From Albugo candida (Eukaryota > Oomycota > Peronosporomycetes > Albuginales): a DNA stretch of 64,000 bases. A program made the position numbers and the translations under genes. Shown in pieces: positions 57,330-64,000 of this stretch. Location of the stretch: the NCBI GenBank assembly GCA_040437565.1, contig JBDOQK010000011.1, forward strand, positions 1 through 64,000, read 5' to 3'. The notes under the pieces are model-generated. The model ran no database searches. It had not been told where the DNA came from and saw only the letters and a program-made list of their open reading frames with translations. Within the stretch, counting starts at the first letter, position 1; each line of letters starts with the position of its first letter.

Positions 57330-57700
57330 TTCGGCACAACTTTCCTTTTATCCGTTGTGTTGGCAGTCGTGAGTACCAATTTGAGAAACTTTTCAGACCA
57401 TTGCTATAAAATGCAAAATAACTGTGTAAGCGAGCGCAAAAGCGATGCCAAGCAGTTAGTAGTTCCAACAATGAAATATATTGAAAACGTTCAACACTGA
57501 TAAATAACCTGTGTGGCTATTGGTACTGAGCTTCATGTTCAGTGACTTCACTTTATGTAGTTGGTAACTTTGAGAGATACTTTCTTGCCCGGCTACTAAG
57601 TATTCCGTCAATTCAGAAGGCAACCTTGACGAAAAGCCATATCCAACTCCTTTTTCTCTTTTTTTTTGCCGTGGCAACCCTGTTGAAACACCTCAACGAG
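57330..57700. other. Spacer at the end of the gene island
   Basis: I see no gene here. The repeat-rich part begins at about 57.68 kb. Confidence 0.4.
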
Positions 57701-58510
57701 TGGTTGCATGATTGTTGATGAATTATCAACCAGTGCGTTCCATGATATGGCACAGAGTGGTACATTTTGTCATACCGCGACCTCGTCACTGAGGAGTAGA
57801 AAAGTAATTCCAAGTGTGGACGAAACCAGTAGCCCCACTTTGGCTGACTTAATCAGGTCGCAAAAGTCCATGCATAAGAAAAAGTCTCGAGCGGAAGCGC
57901 ATAATCGTTTGGAGATACGAAAGCCACGAGCAGCGTATATTGAGAGAATGTTTGTGAATGATAGGCACCCGGAGGGGCCGATCTTGGCTGCAAAGTTGAA
58001 GGCAAGGAAACCTTTCAAGAGAAAATAACCCGGTCTTTACATGATTATAGATATGGGTCAACCATCGGCCCGTAACACGAGATCGAGTCGGTGCTAAAAG
58101 AGAATTGAGCCACTGCGGGACAATTGGACATTTCAGAAAGAATGCGGAAAAAGAAACGCCAAAGACCCTGTAGCATCGTTCTAGGAGCTGGAAGTCGCGA
58201 TTCCGAATCACAGAGGTCGGAAAAATGATGGATCTCAGACAGTTTGGTTATCTCGTAACGGATGCGAATGGTTGAGATACGGGAGCAACGCAACGATTCA
58301 TTTCTACACCACAATGGAGAAATAGTGAAAATGACGGGGAAGGAAAAGCAAAAGACCGTGAAAGTCAACGGTTCATGAAAGTATCACGCTTCTCGACGTG
58401 CAATTTGCGAATGAATTACAGTGTGATATCTTATTATACGGGAATTTGGAGGCGAAAGGATGCCAAACCAAGTATCTTGAAGATGGATCAAGAGTAGTAT
58501 AACGTATATC
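57680..58510 (+). mobile_element. Retroelement gag and protease-region fragment, broken
   Basis: An open stretch at 57708-58028 has PTLADLIRSQ, LEIRKPRAAYIERMF and HPEGPILAAKL, a gag-like region shared with 59277-59596 (minus) and 62030-62480 (plus). It is followed by a CCHC-like knuckle near 58105-58150 and, near 58420-58490, by ILLYGNLEAKGCQTKYLEDG, which matches the Copia region downstream of the protease. It is a fossil fragment with several breaks and no LTR seen. Whether the gag-like part belongs to the same Copia is uncertain. Confidence 0.5.
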
Positions 58511-58642
58511 TGACAAGACAACCATCTTTCACATAAAGAAAAAAAAGGAAGTACTTACTATGGAAACGGAAAGTTGAAGAGGCTCAAAGTGGTACGGAAA
58601 TCCTGGCTTAAATAGAATCGGTCAAAGAACCCAAAGTACAGA

Positions 58643-58882
58643 GGGTCCGTGACCAGCTCAGTCGGTCAAGCACTTGAGCGCACGGACCCCCTGCCGGAGG
58701 TTGTTAGTTCGATCCCCGGCAGTGTGGGCAGCGGTTTGAGCCCACCCAAGCAATAAGCTTGGAAAATATCTGCCTCCCTAGGTTTGTAGTCAGACTTAAG
58801 TGATATTCACACGGTCAGGGGCTCATGACAGGATAAGTAAGGTAGTTAAAGAACCAGATTAACAGTGTAATGAAGTCCTTGA
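58643..58882 (+). mobile_element. tRNA-derived SINE (family B), copy 2, complete
   Basis: About 240 bp starting GGGTCCGTGACCAG, with an A box (CAGCTCAGTCGGT) and B box (AGTTCGATCCC). It is flanked by a perfect repeat CAAAGAACCCAAAGTACAGA at 58623-58642 and 58883-58902, an 18-20 bp target duplication. It is uninterrupted, so it defines the family length used to read the split copy at 7751-8435. Its 3' end (CCTTGACA) is not A-rich. Confidence 0.85.
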
Positions 58883-59054
58883 CAAAGAACCCAAAGTACA
58901 GATCGGAAGCCTGTATCATGTTCATCATCTCTGTGGTCATCTCAGTTGAAGGTGTCTATATTACTAGAGTTAGATTAACTGACTTCTTTAGTTGCCTAGG
59001 CTATCTTAAATAACATATATACATATGAAAAACGTTTCGTGAAATACCTGTGAG

Positions 59055-59273
59055 AGATGATAAGATGTCTTCTCGTTGATAAGCTCGTATGGCAGTAGCA
59101 TCAGCACCCTTGATACGAGACTGTGTCCAGCCTGTAAATGCTGTAAAGCTGTAAAGTTGTAAAGTTGTAAAAANNNNNNNNNNNNNNNNNNNNNNNNNNN
59201 NNNNNNNNNNNNNNNNNNNNNNNNNNNNNNNNNNNNNNNNNNNNNNNNNNNNNNNNNNNNNNNNNNNNNNNNN
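59055..59273. repeat. Low-complexity stretch and assembly gap 12
   Basis: 100 N at 59174-59273. Just before it come imperfect repeats of CTGTAAAG (about 59137-59170). This is the only gap of the fourteen without a clear duplicated flank. The segment also shares short blocks with 24610-24720. Confidence 0.7.
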
Positions 59274-59276
59274 GAC

Positions 59277-59690
59277 TCCTGCGACTTGATTATTTCTGCC
59301 AAAGTGGGACCTTTGGTGTCGTCCACACTTGCAGTTGCAATTGCCTTTGGGTCACTCTGTGACGAGGCAACGACAGTACCGATTGTGCCACCGGTACCAC
59401 ATCCGACACCGGTAGTACCGGCATTAGCCTGTACCATCACACTGGGGGTGGGGGTACTTTCCACGTCGTCACATAGGGGTGATGACTCATCAACAATCAT
59501 GCAATCACTCAAAACAGGGTGACTCATGAGGGTTGCCACGTCACTACAAGTGGACGCTAGCACCCTTGTTTGTGTCGATATGTCGACTTGGACCATTGTT
59601 TTCGAGAGGAAAGAGTTAAAAAAAAATAATTTTTCGAGTTCTTTTTGTACTAAATTGGCGGGTTACATAGTAGCCGGCAAATTGAGAAGT
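59277..59690 (-). mobile_element. Retroelement gag-like fragment with leader, broken
   Basis: A minus-strand frame (MVQVDISTQTRVLASTCSDV, then GPTLAEIIKSQE) starts at 59596 and is cut by gap 12. It is the same gag-like family as at 57708 and 62030. The leader before it (59597-59690) matches 60880-60965 in the other orientation, where the same start codon region is seen again. Class uncertain, fossil. Confidence 0.5.
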
Positions 59691-60316
59691 CTCTGTGGTC
59701 ATCTCAACTACGACACTATCGAGCGGATAGCTACGGTGCCGGACAGAGGAATCGAGATTGATGCCCCGCCGGTGACCGAATGCATTACGCGGTAGGAGAG
59801 CATGAAAAAAAAGAACAAAAAGTCTCAAAAAGATACCTGTATGAATTCACCAAAAAAATGGAGCGAATTGNNNNNNNNNNNNNNNNNNNNNNNNNNNNNN
59901 NNNNNNNNNNNNNNNNNNNNNNNNNNNNNNNNNNNNNNNNNNNNNNNNNNNNNNNNNNNNNNNNNNNNNNCATGAGGGTTGCCACGTCACTACAAGTGGA
60001 CGCTAGCACCCTTGTTTGTGTCGATATGTCGACTTGGACCATTGTTTTCGAGAGGAAAGAGTTAAAAAAAAATAATTTTTCGAGTTCTTTTTGTACTAAA
60101 TTGGCGGGTTACATAGTAGCCGGCAAATTGAGAAGTCTCTGTGGTCATCTCAACTACGACACTATCGAGCGGATAGCTACGGTGCCGGACAGAGGAATCG
60201 AGATTGATGCCCCGCCGGTGACCGAATGCATTACGCGGTAGGAGAGCATGAAAAAAAAGAACAAAAAGTCTCAAAAAGATACCTGTATGAATTCACCAAA
60301 AAAATGGAGCGAATTG
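59525..60316. repeat. Assembly gap 13 with duplicated flank
   Basis: 100 N at 59871-59970. Bases 59525-59870 recur at 59971-60316. Confidence 0.95.
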
Positions 60317-60530
60317 GTGGCGTCACATGCGGTTATTCGAAGGGTCCAATTACGCCACAAGACTGAATTGGAAATCGATAGTTGGTCTGACCGAGACCAA
60401 AACTGAAGCAGCTAAAAAGTTTCAAGATTTTTTCGATAACTTTTAATTCTATCAAATACACTGATGGCGAAGAAGAGTACAGGAATGTCGACCTTTTCAA
60501 GCAGGAGTAAGAAGAATTAACGATGCCGAA
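59690..60530 (+). mobile_element. Copia pre-integrase and integrase fragment, broken
   Basis: The motif HLNYDTIERIA with its surroundings matches the pre-integrase region of Copia-1. After 60316 the sequence continues with integrase traces (GPITPQD, later TDGEEEYRNVDLF). It is a fragment with several breaks, partly doubled by gap 13. Confidence 0.6.
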
Positions 60531-60706
60531 AAATCAAGTCTTGAGTGGAAAACTGAATGAATGCATAGGACAGTCATGAAGCTGGCGTGGTCTGTGATAT
60601 TTGGAAGCTCTATAGAGTTATTCTTTTGGGGAGATGCTGCGCGTATATCTCTAATACAAGCCCATCTACTTGGGGTCCACCCCATCTTCGTTAAGGGAAT
60701 TCGCCC

Positions 60707-60885
60707 GTAGTACTTATATTTAGACAATGTTTGTCACTACCGTTTGGTGGTTATACACTACATTCTAATCACTAATATGTAACGCTATGAAGAGCCCTGT
60801 CCAACTCCTGCACAGTTATTTCTGTTGTAGTTGCCAGCGGTCTTGACACGTCCATAGCTTCGATAAGTAGATTGATACTTCTCAA
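60707..60885 (-). mobile_element. 5'-truncated copy of the U6-chimera tail (SINE family A)
   Basis: About 80-85 percent like 7783-7957. On the minus strand both copies end in ACTACGGGCG, so that is the family 3' end. The tRNA-like head and the U6 part are absent here, the usual result of incomplete reverse transcription. It is doubled at 61427-61605 by assembly gap 14. Confidence 0.65.
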
Positions 60886-61130
60886 TTTGCCGGCTATTAC
60901 GTAGCCCGCCAATTTAGTACAAAAAGCTCGAAAAACAACCTCTTTCACTGTTTCCTCTCCAGAGAATGGTCAACTCGACATATCGACACTGTTGAAAGTA
61001 TTTGAATTGCACTTGTTGCAATAGAGGTAGAAGTAAAAGTATAATATATTTAGCATTAAACTTGTATGTCAACACTACAACATGCATGTGCAACGGCATT
61101 ACAAATGACATATCCCGTTTCACATGACGT
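60880..61130 (+). repeat. Inverted copy of a retroelement leader
   Basis: 60880-60985 matches 59566-59690 in reverse orientation, including GCCAATTTAGTACAAAAAG and the ATG of the gag-like frame. The match is lost soon after. It is doubled after gap 14. Confidence 0.55.
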
Positions 61131-62029
61131 CTTTCTGGTACTACGTGGTGACCGTCTCTCTTCGTCCCGTCTGTCACGTTGTCACCAAAAACAGCCGTTC
61201 AGGTGAGGNNNNNNNNNNNNNNNNNNNNNNNNNNNNNNNNNNNNNNNNNNNNNNNNNNNNNNNNNNNNNNNNNNNNNNNNNNNNNNNNNNNNNNNNNNNN
61301 NNNNNNNNGGTCTGTGATATTTGGAAGCTCTATAGAGTTATTCTTTTGGGGAGATGCTGCGCGTATATCTCTAATACAAGCCCATCTACTTGGGGTCCAC
61401 CCCATCTTCGTTAAGGGAATTCGCCCGTAGTACTTATATTTAGACAATGTTTGTCACTACCGTTTGGTGGTTATACACTACATTCTAATCACTAATATGT
61501 AACGCTATGAAGAGCCCTGTCCAACTCCTGCACAGTTATTTCTGTTGTAGTTGCCAGCGGTCTTGACACGTCCATAGCTTCGATAAGTAGATTGATACTT
61601 CTCAATTTGCCGGCTATTACGTAGCCCGCCAATTTAGTACAAAAAGCTCGAAAAACAACCTCTTTCACTGTTTCCTCTCCAGAGAATGGTCAACTCGACA
61701 TATCGACACTGTTGAAAGTATTTGAATTGCACTTGTTGCAATAGAGGTAGAAGTAAAAGTATAATATATTTAGCATTAAACTTGTATGTCAACACTACAA
61801 CATGCATGTGCAACGGCATTACAAATGACATATCCCGTTTCACATGACGTCTTTCTGGTACTACGTGGTGACCGTCTCTCTTCGTCCCGTCTGTCACGTT
61901 GTCACCAAAAACAGCCGTTCAGGTGAGGTCGTACTTACCTGTGATGGGTCTTACAGTTGAATTGCAAGCACTTAATGATCTGTCAAAGCAGTATCGTCTA
62001 ACAGACACAGCCCCGGATTCTTTAGTCTA

Positions 62030-63940
62030 CTTCTAGTGATGTGGCAACCTTTGTGAGTCACCCGGCCTTGAGTTACTGCATGATTGTTGATCAGTCATCA
62101 CCCCTATGTGATGACATGGACAGATACCCTTACCACTATCGTGACGGTACAGGGGGTAAGGGTGGTATAGATGGTACATGTGGTGCTATCACTGCCTCGT
62201 GATAGGGTGAACCACAGGCAAGTGCAAGTGTGAACTACACCAAACGTCCCACTTTAACTGAACTTATCCAATCACAGGAATCGTTGCGTAAATACAAGGC
62301 TACAGCTCAAGCGAAATCTTGCCTAGAGCTCCCAAAGCCGAAATCTTCGGATATCGAGGCTATAATGCGACTATATGCAGACGGGGAGCACCCAGAGTGG
62401 TCTTTCTAGGCTGCAAAATTGGAAGCAGCAAGAACTTCCAAATCCGGAAAGCCATCTTCCCCATGGTCTTAGAGACGGGACAGTCATTGACCCGTACTCC
62501 TTGACCTCCGTAATTCAAAACCATGGCAAATCGGTCTGTAAAAGCTTACTGGAGTGCCGATCAATCGCTCAAGTGTCCAAAAAGCCTGGGTGAAACGTCA
62601 GGGTGATGGTCACCACGGAGGATGCCTGCCAACAGCTGGAGTACCAGGTAGTGACTATCCTTATGAAGAATTGTTTTTCCGAGAGTTCGATACTCTTGAA
62701 ACAAAATACTACCTCGATGTCTTCGGAGTAGGCGTGGAGGAAGACCGAACCAACATCTTCACCTCTCTTTATAGACTGGGGTGTCAGGTGTACGATACCT
62801 TCCGCGAAATTGTTTCCACTAAACAAGTGGTGATATCGCCTTGGAGACTCTATTTTGTCTCTTCGACATGCCCCCCGCAGCTGGTTCGACTTGACAAAGG
62901 GATTGAACAAATCGCTTACGCAAACCGCTCTGCCCAGTAAGGAGAAAAATGCTCTCATTTCAACGGAATGAGCAGGTTTCGGTCAGCTTGGACCTTACTG
63001 CTTGGAGTTAAGATTCACATCAGGAGCTCCGGGAGCACACAGCAACCGTGCACAAACCATTACCAAACCCAAACAACAATCAGAAACAGTAACAAAGTCA
63101 AAAAAAGAAAAACAAAAAGAAACACGGCGACTAAGGCACTCGTGGTCACCTCAAAAAAGGTGGAGAAGATAGTTCCAAGTCAGGACTTGGAGATGAGTCA
63201 ACCGGAAAGAAAACTCTCGGACCAAATTTCGTTGGAGTTCAACTCTACTCCGAATATCACACCACCGGGCACCCCGAAACTTATGAAACCACCCTCCCAC
63301 TCCTCATACTTGAGGAAAAACTATCTCCACCCGTATTATCGGAACCAGTGGATTGGGATGGGATTATCGACATGCAGTTGGCACATTCGTGCAGTAAACG
63401 CTACCGTCTGTACCCATTTCGCCACATGGATTGAAGGCACGCCATTGTGCTCTACCTGGTTTGCTGACCAAGAATTGTTTTTCTATTCTTGCGGAAATAA
63501 AGGTGAGGATAAAGGAAGTCGAAGCGGGTGGCAACCCGGAGCGTGAGCACGGTTCCAAATGATCCCCGTGAAAGCTCGGATGCCAGAAAAGGTAGACACT
63601 TCAAAAGGGGCTGCTCATTTTTTTTGGAAACGCCACACGAAAATTAACAATGTGGCACGGCCAATCCAGGTTGGCGAGTTCGGAGAGCTAATGGAAATTG
63701 ATTTCAAAAATGCCATCCACACGGTCCGACCAGACAAGCTTACCCCAAGCCGATGCATGTATCTCTCATGTACGCAGGCTGGTACAGTTCTGTACCAGCC
63801 CGGACAAAATCATCCGGACAGCGCTTGATCATCCGAACTCAATGAGTGCTTTTCTACTTGCGTGTATGGAGTCAAATGATGTGCTTTGGATGGCGTGGCG
63901 CATCCTCTCATGATTCATAGCGTTTTTGATTTTCATGACT
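62030..63940 (+). mobile_element. Retroelement coding fragment, broken
   Basis: The gag-like motif recurs (RPTLTELIQSQESLRKYKAT and ELPKPKSSDIEA), followed by an open stretch at 62554-62940 (REFDTLETKYYLDVFGVGVE, then RLGCQVYDTFREIV) and Lys-rich and Cys/His-containing stretches to about 63940. No LTR, reverse transcriptase or integrase motif is visible before the window ends. It could be the first reading frame of a non-LTR element or an LTR relative. Several breaks; fossil. Confidence 0.45.
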
Positions 63941-64000
63941 CGAATCAAGATGTTATGTTTGCGACAAGATGGAGTTGACATGTTGGTGAGAAGGTTCCAT

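Larger units (their letters stand above)
60589..61928. repeat. Assembly gap 14 with duplicated flank
   Basis: 100 N at 61209-61308. Bases 60589-61208 (620 bp) recur exactly at 61309-61928. Confidence 0.95.

Noticed and set aside
59137-59173. CRISPR-like or satellite repeat
   Set aside because: Only a few imperfect CTGTAAAG units directly before a gap; too short and irregular to call.

Overview
The window looks like nuclear DNA of an oomycete. The evidence is compact genes with short GT-AG introns (mostly 50-66 bp), a PX-PH phospholipase D, oomycete-type Copia elements and Mutator-like transposons. White rust (Albugo) is a plausible genus because the genes are so tightly packed, but this is inference. 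No rRNA gene, functional tRNA gene, CRISPR array or operon was seen.

Layout. 0-31.6 kb is repeat-rich. A Mutator-like element (161-8623) has long inverted ends and was invaded by a Copia element (2380-7733). Its right end was hit by a tRNA-derived SINE, which was itself hit by a chimeric retrocopy made of U6 snRNA, a tRNA-Arg-like sequence and a SINE tail. A very decayed Copia (about 8680-13870) holds a Tc1 element (10332-11680). A third Copia (15391-20042) lies inside an intron-rich minus-strand coding region that I cannot identify (fragments from 14.3 to 29 kb). A second Mutator-like transposase fossil lies at about 30.1-31.56 kb.

31.7-57.3 kb is a dense gene island. It holds adenosine deaminase-like protein (+), alanine aminotransferase (-), TPR protein phosphatase 5 (+), an unresolved multi-exon region, a Hel2-like C-terminal protein (+), a small PX-domain protein (+), a small unknown gene (+), PX-PH phospholipase D (-), a small unknown gene (+), a GT90 glycosyltransferase (+), a triple-PH protein (-), a histidine acid phosphatase (-), the splicing factor ESS2/DGCR14 (+) and an FAD/NAD(P)-dependent oxidoreductase (+). 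Several neighbours are head-to-head with 26-108 bp between start codons. They serve separate housekeeping jobs (purine salvage, amino-acid and lipid metabolism, signalling, secretion, splicing) and form no obvious pathway.

57.7-64 kb is again repeat: broken retroelement pieces in both orientations, a second SINE copy and a truncated SINE tail.

There are fourteen runs of exactly 100 N. Thirteen are followed by a near-exact repeat of sequence just upstream, and one of these also carries a fold-back copy. These look like unresolved overlaps in the assembly and cut or duplicate several genes (PP5, GT90, triple-PH, acid phosphatase). No new functional system was found. The most unusual objects are the nested U6 chimera and the unidentified intron-rich gene.
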